Assembly (NCBI RefSeq): GCF_032854445.1
Contig: NC_088302.1
Coordinates: forward strand, 32,519,979-32,583,978
Source: Liolophura sinensis
Taxonomy: Eukaryota; Mollusca; Polyplacophora; Chitonida; Chitonidae
Reading direction: 5' to 3'
DNA length: 64,000 bases
Of this stretch, positions 34,988 to 48,300 are shown one piece after another. Made by a program: the position numbers and the translations under genes. How positions within the stretch are numbered: position 1 is the stretch's first letter; each line of letters starts with the position of its first letter. The notes below the pieces were generated by a model that made no database searches, was not told the DNA's origin, and saw nothing but the letters and a program-made list of their open reading frames with translations.

Positions 34988-36408
34988 GCGTACTCTCCCA
35001 CTTTCCAAACAGGATACATCTCGTTCCCATTTGATCGGCTATCTTCAAAATCATACTCGATGATGCCAGACAAAAGTTTGGCTTCGTCACTTTAAGCTAT
35101 ATCTGGCAAACGCTCGATCGTGGTGATTTGTTTCCATGTTAAATCTGACGTTATATCGGGAAAGAAGTCCCCGCCTTGGGATGACCAGTGTGTAGTTAAA
35201 AACAAGCGCTTGTAAGCCGTTTTTCGGATGTTCAGGTCTCGTTCTTTAGCCCAAATTGCGGGCGTCATTGACACGAAAACAACGAAACGCCACCTGTCTG
35301 CATTCGGCGACCAAATTCGGGGCGACAAACTGTCATGGACAAGGCGCGAGTCCCAAAGGACCATTCCTCCTTTCGGCACGGGCATTTTTTGTCAGCTCAC
35401 AGCCTTTTTGCTTGAACCACTGAATTTCAGGGTCTTTCAGTTTGCAAAAGTCGCCCCAGCTTCTGTCAGCGGCAGCAGGGTGAGAGTCGTAAAACAGCTG
35501 GTGATGTTTGTGGGAGCCGGCCAGAACTCTGAGTACCCAGTCAGTATGGGTAGTTTCTTCCAGATATACCCCTCCTTGATAAGCATGAAGGCCTTGTCTG
35601 TACTCTCCTTGGTCAATGTGAAGCCATTGCTGGATGCCCTCAGCAAATCCTTCACCGGAAACTTCGGTAGGTTCAGCAATAGCCACAGCATCAAAACTTG
35701 ACAAAATCTTCTCAGTTTTCCATAGTTTTGCAAAAACAGGTTTGGCCTTCAAACGAACCCTCCAGCTGGGCTCAAAATGGTCAATGCGGTACTGTTGGAT
35801 CAGAGAGTGCATATGAAATGGGGCCTCGTCTTCGTCAAACTGGGACAGCCAGTCCCTGTATTGGGAGATACACTGGTTGCATTCATCTTCAGTCAAAACG
35901 CCGAATGGACACAGACCCCCATTACAACTTCCGTTTTTCAGTAGGGACGATTGTAGTTCTGTGTATTTTAGGGTGTAAAGTCTTTTTTTGCTGCCAGCCT
36001 GCCGTTTTTGGTGTACAGGTGCATGCTTGGTATCAAAATGATGGAAATTGTCTAAACTTTGGGCAGGTATGAGTTTTAATGGTGAAAGTTTGAAATTCTG
36101 GGCGAGAGGACACAAGGAGACAGGTGGTGATGAGGCTGCGAGTGACGTCCCCTTGGCGTTGCTAGGCACCCCTCCCAGCTGCCGGCATGGAAAGGTCCAG
36201 ATTTTGACGGTCAACCTATGTCAAGATTTTTACAGCTTCTTTCTCACAGGCTGGGCCAGGTATGCACCAAAGCTTATTGGCCTCGGAATGTTTGGGACTG
36301 AGCTACAGCGCTAGACGTTAACATTGTCGCTTATGGAAAACTAATGGGGGTCTGTGGCCGAATATCACCGCATATCCTTTATCGGCTAAGTCTTCTCTGA
36401 CCATCTCC
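34988..36408 (-). pseudogene. Decayed second copy of the PhyH-like gene, split by a DNA transposon
   Basis: Parallel to 27063-28111 over its length and in the same orientation. It keeps the same intron acceptor (TTCATTTTCAG, exon from 36408) and phase, so it arose by DNA duplication, not retrotransposition. Conserved stretches include REMVREDLADKGYAVIF, VLTEDECNQCISQYRDWLSQ, QWLHIDQGEYRQGLHAYQGG (iron His-X-Asp) and WRFVVFVSMTPA. Decay: a 447-bp inverted-repeat element inserted just after the GYAVIFG codons; an extra base around 35387 (after CELTK); two compensating indels near 35310-35330 that change HDSCRPELG into HDSLSPRIW; and TAA in place of a Leu codon near 35092. The C-terminal Lys-rich tail is missing. 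It could be transcribed but cannot make the full enzyme. Confidence 0.85.
35907..36356. mobile_element. Non-autonomous DNA transposon inserted in the PhyH pseudogene
   Basis: Perfect 15-bp terminal inverted repeats CACAGACCCCCATTA (35910-35924) and its complement (36342-36356) bracket sequence absent from the intact copy. The flanks carry the same 7 bp, GCCGAAT (35900-35906 and 36357-36363), corresponding to the coding bases duplicated on insertion; three extra bases, GGA, lie between the left copy and the repeat. The interior has minus-strand open frame (about 95 codons, Ser/Pro/Lys-rich) but no recognisable transposase. A 7-8-bp target duplication fits hAT- or P-like cut-and-paste families; the ends do not settle which. 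Confidence 0.82.
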
Positions 36409-38474
36409 CTGAAAATGAAACCAGGCGAAAGCATTCAGAGTGCAATGGTGTCTTACACATGCAAGATACAACAATACATCTTATCTAATCGCATACAAGC
36501 GTGGAAACATGCCAAAAATGTAAATTCATTATGTGCAATTTGCTATTCAACCATGCCCCCATGTTCGTTTTTTAATCTGTTGACGTCGTGGCAAACATTG
36601 ATAGACCAATCGTCAACGGTGATGAAGTCTCCGCTTCCAAAACCACGCACAGCGCAAGTAAACTGAAAAAGCCTTTCTTGTGAAGTAACTAACACGGGGT
36701 CATTAAAAAAATGCGTTCAGCAGTTTTCGATGATAGCGGATCAAGGTACGTGGACAAAACCATTATCCAAACTGTATATTATATTAGTTTAAAAGTTATC
36801 GTTGATCAAAGTATGTCTTGCACCTTAATTCCAACTGTTCATATATCCAAATTTGGCTATTCAACAAGAAGCATAAGACTCCGGGTCAAGCTAAATTAGA
36901 CACAATTATTAAGTGTAACTTATGAGCCAGCCCAAGAATGATTACCATGTCGAAGTGAAGAATTGCAGCTTTGTTGCCTTTGATACTAATGCAAATGACC
37001 TGATTTAGTAAACACCCAAATGTTAAATGCTGAAATTCTTTTCATTTAGTCTCTGTGAGAAATAGTAGTGCAGAGAGTAATTTAATGTCTTAATTTATTT
37101 TAGCGTCCGGATCTTCAGTGGGACGTTTTGATGTCATCACTTACTATTTGTCACCGGATTAGTTTTGTGATTATACACAGCATGTAGTTCTTTTTCAAAA
37201 TCGGCACATTTTGTCGTGCCTTGACAAAGAGTGTTGATATGAAGTTGGTGGTACAGCTTATTGTGTACTTTAAATAGTTCATTCAAAGATGGAATATACG
37301 TTGATACTGAAACTGCTTTTGCCGTTTTTAACGGCACTTTACAAGAACTTTATATAGTAACAGTGTTTGCGGATACATATAATACTGTTATATAAGAGCT
37401 TTGTCCACTAAAACAATCGCATATTTTCTCTGAAGGTCTTTGAATGTGGCTCTGGCACAGTATGGTAGTTCATAACTTGTTTAGTTTGTGTATTTAGTAG
37501 CATTTATATGGTCGATGGCATAAACACGTTTTTGGCTCCATAAACTAAAGACAAGCGTCAAGCACTGAAGGATCTCGTTTTACGTTTTGATCACATTTTC
37601 ACCAGTTTTCAGTTTATTTTCTTAACATTACCATATACAGCCTCCGTGTTTACCTTCCTCAGTGCTCTAGACTCTGGGCCCCTCAGATGCCGATTCAGAT
37701 CATTTCTATACACGTGTAAATTCATATTAAAATAGCCAGTCTTTGTTAACATTGGTCTTACCAAACCGGTCCTGTGTAACAATCTACCACACTGTTGTCG
37801 TTGCCTCGGTATTACTCCATATATGCTGTAGTCTTTTATAAGGAAAATCTGACAATTCACATTAACATCAGTACAGTGTCTACCGAAAGTAAATCTCAGA
37901 AAATCTCCTTGAATGCATTCGAATATTAACAATTTTTGATTTATATTCATCCAAATTATTAGCTCTAAATTGTTTTCACTGGTTGATAAGGCTGAAAATA
38001 AAATATGGTTTGACATACACTGGCCTCATGGGAATGATGGAGAGAATCTTGAAGTCGGGGTGGGATTTCTGTAGCCACGTCACTTAAAATTTACGAAGGA
38101 GGCGTACATAAGCCTATTGGTTGTCTTAGACAAAATCCTGTACCTTCTACAACATTAAAAATGATACTTGTTGTTGCCTCGCTTGGTGTTCAGCATTGAG
38201 AGGTTTAAGCAAAGGAAACATGACTGGTTGGTCCAGTGTCAGTATTATGTGACTGGGTAGAGTGTCATGTCTGGTGATTTCGGCATGATACTTCAGTGGC
38301 GGCAGGACTTTGGTGGCATGGGCTCTCCCTGTCACAAGAGGGCACAACATATGTATATGTACGAATGACTCATCGTCGTAATATGACTGAACAATTTTAA
38401 GTCTAATGTAAAACCCTAAACATACAAACATAAATGCCTGGTATTACTGAGTCAGAAATTAACGTTCATTGTCT

Positions 38475-38501
38475 GATTTGGCAATATGGCATTGCCAAAT
38501 C
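38475..38501. repeat. Perfect 11-bp hairpin
   Basis: GATTTGGCAAT, a 5-base loop ATGGC, then the exact complement ATTGCCAAATC. Isolated; could be a protein-binding palindrome or chance. Confidence 0.7.
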
Positions 38502-41500
38502 ATGTCAATACCCAAATAGATGTCGATCACGGATTTTCCGTTCGCCATCACATTATTTTCTTTTTATGTATACGCACTAAAGAGAAATGTTTACATAGTA
38601 ATGCAGATGATATTTCCAATAGACACAAATAGTTCAGAAAACATGACTGTTTATCCGAAAAACGTGCAAGCTACTACAGTATACGTTTGACTTGTTTACA
38701 TATCGTAAATGTAACATGCCGCATATTTACAAATTTGCACAACTTTTGCACCTAAAGTTAAGTTACAGATAGAATAAACTCCGGCAAAAACATAATTTTT
38801 TCGCCCGATGGAGATAAAAATTGGTTGAAAGAAGGCAGTACTTAAAATACAACATAAATATAAAGTTTAGCATAACAAGCTCAAGACTATTTTGAATGGC
38901 GTGGTTTTAATATTGACCACTGAACCGTCCACGAACTCGTATCTGGACCTTTACTATATTTACATTATGTAAACGACCTACCGACATACTGTACGCACTC
39001 ACTTTTTGTTCTTTGTAGACGATGTACGTTTACATGTTTAAACTAGTATCTTCTATAAATAACTTCATCCACCTTCAAGATGATATTTATGCTTTTTCGT
39101 ACGTGCCTGGTGTCGGTGATTTGGCACTTCAGTAAACTTTTGATAAAAGCTCTTTCCTTTTTATGATATACCGTTGAAGAATCACAACATGGATACAGAT
39201 TCCTCATATCGAATAATTTGACACGTTTCCAGCGTTTGTTATCCCGGATAACCGGAGGGTGGGGGGTAGAACTCACCACCTCACTAGTTCACTGAATAAT
39301 TTTATCTAGAGTCAGTTAAATGAGGTATTTTCCACCTAGCATTGTTACCATTTTACTCACCAGTCATTCTCACAGTGCAGGCTACTTTCGGATTCTATGA
39401 CTTCAACCATATTGTCCTCTTAAGATCGTATATATTCCACCTCTTTTAAGTACAAGAAACAGATATTGTAACACCCGAAGGCCGGGTTGTGAAATTCCGC
39501 GACCATGACTGAGTTCTATTTTCGGTTTGGTGACGTCATTGACAAAAACAGTATAGCTGTCAGTCACTGTAGCATGTATTGTAAGAGTGGAATTAGAGAA
39601 CATTAGAAAAAAATCCTAGTAGCACAGCCTGTAATTCTACTGAACTATTACCCTGGTGGTTTACATCTTCGAGTATAAGTCTTCTTATACAGCCACGTAT
39701 ATGCTGTCAAGGGAGACTACTCCTGATACATCACCCGTATTTACCCGGGTATCCCAATAGTCATAAGCTACATGCACATATTATATAAGATCCGGCAGCA
39801 CTGATACCTTTCATTGACATCGAAAACAAATTGACCCTTGAGTGAGTTAGAATTTGCTTTTAATAAAGTCCATCCCAAGTAAACAACAATTAACACTGGC
39901 AATATTTATTGCAGTCCAGTTTAGTCATTATCTGTTTCTAATGAGTGAGGGAAGACTGTCGATATTTTAAGCATGACATCCAAATTGTTGACATGTCAAA
40001 ACCTTAGTTCTTTAATCTTTTCCAGGTTAAATACAGTTACAATTGATTGTAACCGTTCATAAAAGCAGCAGGATGATGTCATAAACACGGATGCCTATAC
40101 AGCCTTAAACCGTTTAAGGTCAGGCGGAACTAGACTCGTCAGCGACAACTTGACACATGGCTTGATTACCGCCATGCAACATCATTCCCATCGCAAGCAC
40201 AATAATCTCTTTCTATTCATCTAGATTAAATAAAAAAGTTACATGATCGACTTACAGGGACGCTTTTACATTCAGGTTAAGCTGTAGATATCCTTTCCCG
40301 GGCATTTCTCACAAACTAACTTACACGTCGCTTTAACATAAACGAAAGCGAATGCTGCATAACATCTTGCATTTAATTGATCTCTCTTCTTACCTTGAGG
40401 TAAGTCATATTTTCTAGAATTTTCAATTTTAGCTCTTTAGATTTTTGACATTGTTGATAACAGAGATTAATGATAAACAATAAATCAATCAGTCAATCTT
40501 TCTTGCTGTTGGAGCTTGGGAGTAATTTTTTGATAACGTTTCAGTATGTTTAAATGGCGTTATAATAACTTTCATTACGTAACTACCTTCATTTACTTGA
40601 TTCAAGTTCCTAGACCAGGTGTATATATGCACTGATAAAGAGGCAAGTTAAGCTTTAAAAGTGTACCTTTTTATCTTTCTGATGTTGCACAACCGAGTTA
40701 TCGCAGTTCAAAGTGAACAAAATCAGGCACATTAAAAAAATCGAATGCGTCGGCATGTTATCAATTTTAACCTATCAAGCTCAAGTTCTTTCCATAACTC
40801 ACGAACGCACCTTTTTTTCGCTGGGGTCACGGGAATCGTGTTTCGCCTTTTGGTTTACAAACTGATGGATCAAGTATGTCAGAAACAATAGTTGTGACCG
40901 TAGAAGTCTGGATATACACCTTTCGAAATAACGAATGTTATATTAGCTGTTGTCTTTTCCTTTAAATACATGATCTTTGTGATGATGTGGGAATATTGTC
41001 TCGTTTTTTATAGAATGTCCTCAATACCTTAATATTAATGTTTCTGATATATATTTGTTTGTATATTAAGTTCAGCTGATACATATGTTGTTGGTTGCTG
41101 TTAGACTGAAATAAGTTTCTCTAATATATGCGGTAGTGGGAGACAAATATTGTATAGCTGAATTAAACAAGAAAATATAATTAATAACCCACAAAATATA
41201 CATCGTTTTTGACGATCAAATCTGGTTCCTCGGTAAATGTAATTGTACATATGTACATCTTACAATCATTACAGATATTACCTTATGGAGTCGTAAAACT
41301 CATATGTCATCTGACTCACAAGGCTCGTTATATAGAACAGGCTGGTGCGTGCACTTTTGTTGTACTTAAACTCTAGCAATTCTACGGCATAATAGGAAGG
41401 ACTGCTTCATTTCATCTTGTGTCCATGGGATTTAGTTTCGCCCGGGGCATCCCGATGAAAATGATCTTATGACCAAAGTGTCTGGTGCCTGATCAAATCA

Positions 41501-42299
41501 TGCTAACTTGAAGAGCGGAAGATCTTTACAAGTTAGACACGTGCCGCAGTTAATAAAACCAGAGCAGGATATTGGCTGTACCAACTCATGTGCTATGAAC
41601 ATGTGAAATGAAGGAGCTATAGCTAAGTTGATTCGAGCTGCGGTACCACTTCATATCAATATTTTCCTAACCCCTGCCTCGTCGTCATTGTTACCTGTTT
41701 ATTCGCTAAGCTTACCTGATTTGTCTAGTTTAATGTTTCTATCTCACTGGTTGTTTAAGTGGACAGGTGCGTATCTGGCTTTAGCCAATGAACCTCCCGG
41801 TTCTCTGTCTATCTACGCCGACACAGAGCTATTTTTGTACCGGCACGTTTTATTAGAAGAAAAACAAATTTGGGAACAGCTTTTGCACGCGTAAAAACAA
41901 GACATTACAAGAAAGATCGCTATTCGACGGGCGTTGGTAACTGGGGAATGCTGTGTGCGACGTGCACGTGACACCGATTGACCCGAATTTCAATAGAAAA
42001 AATGGCGGCCATTGAAGAGACAACCGGAATCCGATGTGAGCCATTCATAACGTTACGAGGACCTCTTCATAATGCATACGGTTGTGTCTCGAGTCAAACA
42101 ATGCGGCTTTGTGAAGATAGCAACTCCAAGGCGTAAGTTTAACTGGGGAGTGTGTGTTAAAGTTTCAATATTAATTATTTGAGTAGTACGAAATGTGCGC
42201 CCGGATAAACAGCTTAAGACGCTATCCGATGAAGAGGGTAGGATGATGAAGACAATGTCACTGACTGTAGACGTCTTCGCCTCTGAGGACCGCTGTTCT

Positions 42300-43180
42300 C
42301 CTCAAACCAATAACCATGTCTGTCTTTCTTACTTTTGATCCCGGGTTAGCTGGTGGAAATCAACCTTCCCGAGCTCATAAAATATCGACACCCGATTGAA
42401 GAATTCCCAATACCTTTTCAATATCCTTATTTACCCTGGACAATCCAAATATTTGCATCCCAGTTGATTAATAAAATAATTGAACGCCGAGGGTAATGAA
42501 ATCATACGGCGGTGCCACTTACTAGTCTTAATTGGCTCTATTTAAACGTAAATATTGACAGTTTATTCTGAAATTTCCTTATAATGCAATATATGAGTTG
42601 CTTTTGTACGCATTTAGCCCGAGGTATGGATAGGAACGAGGAAATCATTCCACATGAAAGCCAGCTCATTTACTCCCACTGTCATTTCCGCCTCGTTTTA
42701 CGGATCGCTTCTTTGACTCCTCCATTGTCCGCCGACAGTAATTAAATTTCTTACATTGAAGACAAATCTCCAATTATTGATCACAGAAATTGGCCCAAAA
42801 TGAAATTTTTAGTAAAACAGCCTCAAAATATTTGCCCAGGGTTTGGGTGAAGGGGAGAATCTTTACTTGACGAGGTAATTGCGTATTCCAAAGCCGCCGG
42901 CCACCACCGCGCGACAAATATTAAATAAAATTTCCCTCTCAGACAGATCGGACTCGTCCCGTTTGCATCGCCAACACTTCCATCTCGTTCACTATTCCGG
43001 AAATTGGGCGCTGCGCTAGTGTGGCTCACACTTAATGCTCTGATTACCCAGAAGTCGCCACTCGTGCCGAGAGAATTGCCAATAATTTCCTCACCTAACG
43101 GACCAGCGACCAGAGGCCCAGCGAGGTCCAATCATATATAGCTAACAGCGAGAAGGCGGGCCTTTGACCATGCGACACAA
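42300..43180. promoter_or_regulatory. Candidate regulatory block
   Basis: Sequence complexity and GC rise relative to the surroundings, and a GTCCAAT string followed closely by ATATATAGC occurs at about 43126-43142, a CCAAT/TATA-like arrangement. TTAATTGGCT and TAATTAAAT homeodomain-type sites occur at about 42527-42740. No coding frame explains the block. It could be an enhancer or the start of an unannotated transcript. Confidence 0.25.
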
Positions 43181-45959
43181 GCCATAAACTAGAAATCTAA
43201 ATAACCAAATTGTATTTTTATTTTCGTGATGAAGAAAGGAAAAGAAACAGTAATGTTGGCTAAACAGTATTTTAGGGTAAATGTAATCAAAATAGATTCA
43301 TTTTTATTTAACATAAACGAGTCAAGACTGTTATTTGTTGGTTAAATTGCTACAAAATGGCAATAATGTTATAAAAATTTTAGTGAAGGAATTAAGTCCA
43401 AACCATATAAGGTATAATAAATCACTAAATAGCTTAAATGTAACGAAAATCTTCAAAACTAACTGGAAACACATGTGCGCAAATATATCTCACCCTATTA
43501 TTTGAATGTAACTATATGCTAAGGTATGCATATACTTCACGTATATGTGTACATTTCCCCCATGCAGGCTGTATTTTGTAATGATTTTATAATTTTGTGC
43601 AAGCCACAAGCTCTCACTCATTATCTCAGTGATAGAAACAAGTATATGGTTGGAGCATTTTGCCAATTTGTGGTCATATCAAGTGAGTATACATGTATAA
43701 TACGATGCAAACAGGACGTCTTCCATAAAGTCGATAATGGAAATATCAATTTCCTAAACAAGCTATACACCATCTCCCATGGAGAGCAATATATGTTAGA
43801 AGTAAATATATAAATGGTATATATAGTGGTGATAACATTTCTGAGAATGAAGCCGTCATCATGCAGTATTCATTGATGTATACATAGGGAATACAGATGA
43901 TGTCTTGTGCATAAGTGCATAGCTGTTTCAGGTGCATTTTGATTTGCAAAAACACTATTTTAATGTAATAAACATGGATGCTCAAACAGCCCCTTATCCT
44001 CGGGTTAAGCGGAATAAGACACATGCAGCTACGAAAACTTGGCATGAAACAGACGCTCAACGGCGATGAACGCTCTGTTCACATTGTCCGTAGTTTTTAG
44101 TAATCTCTAGTTATTTTGTCGATTTAATATGGAAGATGTAGGTCAAAGATCCAATAAAAAAATACCCTACAGTAAAATTTCCCCACGTTATGGCTACTAT
44201 GATAAATATATATTCTTACTGAAACAAGTTACAAATTTCATTTGATGTATTAGGCAAAACCATATATATAGTAAGACTATTGTTCGTTTAAGTCCCCAAC
44301 CTTTCTATAAAAGGGAAAAATGCATATGTGTAAGGAACACGAAGAAAAATAGGACAAATAATGAGAAAATATTTTCATGTTTAAGGTTTATTTTATATTT
44401 CTTAATGACCCCTCTATTCTGCGCAAAAATTTCGTGATTGGTCGGAAATATAATATCTCTTATAATTCGGCCTCTCCCTCATAAAATGTAGACAGTTGAC
44501 GACACCACAGCACGCTATTTAATTTTTGAATGACCACTTGGGCTTTAGGAAACTGTAACTTAAAGCCATTTTTACGCTCCAACAAGAAAGATGATAAACT
44601 TGTAGTTCGCTTACCTTAATACTCCTCAAATATGCCTACCACAAATGAAATAAAACTCAAGGGCTTTGTGTATCATGATATCATGTATCAAGTGAGGTGT
44701 GCATGCATGATGCGTTTTAGACATGAACATCGGAAGATGATGATAAAATCCTACGCAAAAGTGTGAAGAAACAATTATGGTATGAACAATTCTAGCGTAC
44801 TATTTGGGGTAGGTAATATAAAATAACGACAATTTTCTTCACTTTCAGGAACATCGTTTATTGACCATGTCCATTGTGAAGCGGCTAAGACGTGCCCGTG
44901 TAAATAATGAAACAGTATTTAATTAAACGTATTGCCCCACAAATACAAATACCACAATGACTGATGCCGATGAGACTGATACTTCTCCTATTAAACGAAC
45001 CCCTTTTCTGTATTTTCACGCACTGGAGATTATTCAAATATGCGTCTTTGTTATATTACACTATTTTGAAAACGTCAAATTTTGTAGAGATTATATTTGC
45101 TTGTAGCTGATTGTAACAAGTACTCAAACGAGTTAAGCTTAGAGATCTTCCCCTAAAAGAAATTGCACTTTTTGTATATCAGACAGCCACGCACAGTCCT
45201 AAGAATACAAGCTCTATTAACTTCTTTAGCCTCGCTATAATACAATTTTCAGCTCATTTTGTTTCCTATCATTTTATAAATATTTAGTGTGATATAATTT
45301 GCACACTTGTATTGTGTCCTTATAAAGCGAGTCCTAAGTGAAAGCACTCCAGTGACATTCGAGCAGTTATAACCACATGAAAGTAGAACTTATTTTTTTG
45401 TCAGGATAAAAATGTAAAAAAGAAAAGAATGAAAGATAAAAAAAAAACATCCTCACAAGTACAGCATAAAGAAGTAGCTTGAAGCTGTTTGAAAAAGGTT
45501 CGAGATTTTCATCGACAATAAATGGATCTGCGTCTTCTGTCTCATTGGTGATACCAACCAATCCTGTTCCATTTTTCTGCAAATTCCGGAAAACATGACA
45601 TGTGTAGTGGCGTGAGAAAGTCCTACTTCCGGCGAGAGCAATTTACGTCAGTCATTCATTGGACTTGCATTTTTCTTTTTCGAATCTTGTCCGTATAAAA
45701 AGACATCGTCATGTAATCGATGAGGTATTTAAGGCGTCTAAATGAATGGTCAAACCGGTACTTTCTTACTTGACACTCACTAAGGAAGCCCTAAGTCCAG
45801 TGGTCAACTGCAGAATGGGAGGGGTCATTATTGTCTGGGAGTTTTGACCAGGTGTATACGAGGTGCTTCATTGTATTACGGTGAACAATCCGCGTAGAAA
45901 ACTAGCCCTTCCCCCTCCCAGTGCTGTCATATCGGGCTATTGTGTCAGGCGTGGAAACC

Positions 45960-46330
45960 CTCACCAGGCTAATTAGCTTTAAGTGTTCAAGTGGTGAAAA
46001 CACAGAGCGTATTTATAGCTCCGATGAGCCTAATTAGAATGGAGATCTTTTAAAGACGAATCCTTGGACAGAGGAACCAGTGTATAACATGGCGCTGGTG
46101 GACAAGTCGATTGAGCGGGCGAAGGAAGAAGAAAACTGCGGCATTCAGGGCGAAAGCTCAATTTTGTCGTGCTTGATTGGCCAGTGAAGATTAGCACGGA
46201 GTATAATAGTCAGTGTATAAGACGAGCATCCTATTTAGACGATTAATAGGCTATAGTAATACGGATCAATACAATTAGCTTTGCTGGTGCTGATTCTATG
46301 AGACCAATTAGCTTCAATTATGCTTTGATG
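45960..46330. promoter_or_regulatory. Cluster of TAATTAG homeodomain-type sites
   Basis: GCTAATTAGC (a perfect palindrome, 45969-45978), CCTAATTAG (46029-46037), ACAATTAGCT (46271-46280), CCAATTAGCTTCAATTA (46304-46320) and GATTAATAGG lie within 370 bp of higher-complexity DNA. Such sites bind Q50 homeodomains, including paired-like proteins. The nearest gene is the homeobox gene whose 3' end is at 53058, so an autoregulatory or cluster enhancer is plausible but unproven. Confidence 0.4.
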
Positions 46331-47154
46331 AAAACAAAACAGAAGAGAATAAGTTAAGCAGCGACTGGTGAAGCTCTTCCAAAACGTGCGATGCAGCTAT
46401 TAACTCTCATGTATTTGATTTGTTAAAATTGTTTTCTTTTCTCATTAACACATATATATGATTAAAGTTATGTTTCTATGATTGCTAGCCTTATGGAAGG
46501 TTATAAATGTTGATAGGAATGCTTTCCGGGTGTAAATAAGTACCACGCTATTATATGTAAGTTCACATCTTTGAATAAGCAATACTCGCATGCGTGATAA
46601 ATATCTTTTTTCGCGCGATGAAGGGTATAATTTTACGATGATTTTTTTTCTAAAGTTTCCACACACCTAAAAAATCTAAATTCTTACCAGTGCTTGACGT
46701 TTTCAATTCTCCTCATCATTAAGTAGAACTTTCCAAACATTGTGCTTCTAGAAACACTATTCTATAAAACCAGTAGGCCCCTATTTAAATATTTACTTTT
46801 CTCGCCTTTATAAACGTATGATGTTACAAATAGGTGAGTTAGTAAAACAAACGTACCGCACCTTGTCTGCAATTCAAGCAGACAAGTACATAGTCCGTCT
46901 TTAACATCAAATTGACATTACGCAGTCCATGGTAAAGTTGTTTGGCTTTTATGACAAAATGGACAACTTTAATTTGACATCGTGTATCACCCATTCAGAT
47001 GTCAATCATATAAGAGATGACTTACAGCACAGGTAGTAAAACCACAACAACTAAGACAGTGTGGAAGATAATAGCTAAAATCTCACATGTATCTCAGCGG
47101 TAAAATATACGGCCCGTTGTTGTCAATTTAACTCATTTATGGTTTTATTTTTAA

Positions 47155-47250
47155 CCGTCCATAGCAAATTACACACGCCACTTAACTCTATGCGTGGCTT
47201 AAGAATTAGGTAAAATTGCAGTGATGTAACAGGTCTAGAATTACACAAAA
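47155..47250 (-). repeat. Family A repeat, partial minus-strand copy
   Basis: CATAGCAAATTACACACGCC and TTGCAGTGATGTAACAGGTC match the same parts of the minus-strand copy at 23525-23752. The remainder is not alignable by eye. Confidence 0.55.
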
Positions 47251-48057
47251 TCCGATGTCATCATATTTAACATAAAATAACATTAAACCAATGGAGAGGG
47301 AGATTGCTTAGTTCACCAGAAGGATCTTCGTTTAATACAGGCAACCAGTAAAGTGAAAGATCTTCTTATATAACGTATACACATGCCACCAATTATATCT
47401 TTGGTACATCTTGTGAGTTCAGAAAAGAATCACAGGTATACGTAATTGGCTTGTGTATGTTCAGTTCCGAATCTGCTTTTGTCAAGAATAGCCTGTACTC
47501 CAATAATGCCATCTCTTCCTTTTAAGTCTCATATATGGACAGATAGTTCAAGATCCTTGGGTTCGAGGTACATGATTTCGCATGTGTTTTATCTTAGACG
47601 TCTTTATGGTATTCTCGGACTCCTTATCCAGGATTTGAAATGTGATATATGGATTGCGTGCATGCTTGACTTATCGATTATCTAGGTCTGTCTGGCGTCA
47701 TTGATTACCAACGACTCGTTTTTCTTTGTAACCAACCGGCCATGTTTAAGGCCTGTATAGGTATGGAAAAAAAAAAGATGAGAATGGTTTATTTGAATTG
47801 GATTCATAGTTGATGAGATGATCGAATGAGTTCCTTTTTCATGTTTGACAACGGCGTTGTATATACCATTCACACCAAAACAGTACAGATTAAAGTAATT
47901 TGTTTATACATGCAGTTCTTACTGATGGTAACCATGATGATATCACATTGAACTTGTTCTTCTTCTGCATAATAATGATTCGTATACAGTAAACATGCAT
48001 ATGCTGGAGAAAAGGATATATTAGACCGTTTTTGCTATTGGTTTTGACTGTTTATAT

Positions 48058-48300
48058 AATTCTAGACGAGTGGCATCTAATAAATTGCAATTTACATCAC
48101 TTCATTTCTTTTACCTTATTCTGCTCAAGCCATGGTGCTAGGGGAGAGTAAATTGCTATACCGCTACTCTTTAAGCACTCAAAATAAAAGTCTGACTGAG
48201 GTAAATTGACGAGGCCGTAATCCTCCGGTTGCGTGTGACCATTTGCCAGATATCACACTGTCGTCGCTGCTCTGGTTTTACTCTCTATGCTATTCGTGTG
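48058..48300 (+). repeat. Family A repeat, near full length
   Basis: Shows the family in order: TCTAGACGAGTGGCATCTAA, TTGCAATTTACATCACTT, TTCTGCTCAAGCCATGGTGC, CTGAGGTAAATTGACGAGG, GGTTGCGTGTGACCATTTGC, ATATCACACTGTCGTCGCTG. No protein frame and no tRNA-like promoter boxes. Ends are defined only by where similarity to other copies stops. Confidence 0.75.

Noticed and set aside
37137-37337. Minus-strand frame of 66 codons upstream of the PhyH pseudogene, considered as its first exon
   Set aside because: Ends in a stop with no donor leading in phase to the acceptor at 36408, and has no counterpart near the other PhyH copy.
40080-44050. Similar strings GGATGCCTATACAGCC (about 40090) and GGATGCTCAAACAGCCCC (about 43976) as a repeat family
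   Set aside because: Similarity is too short and not extended on either side.
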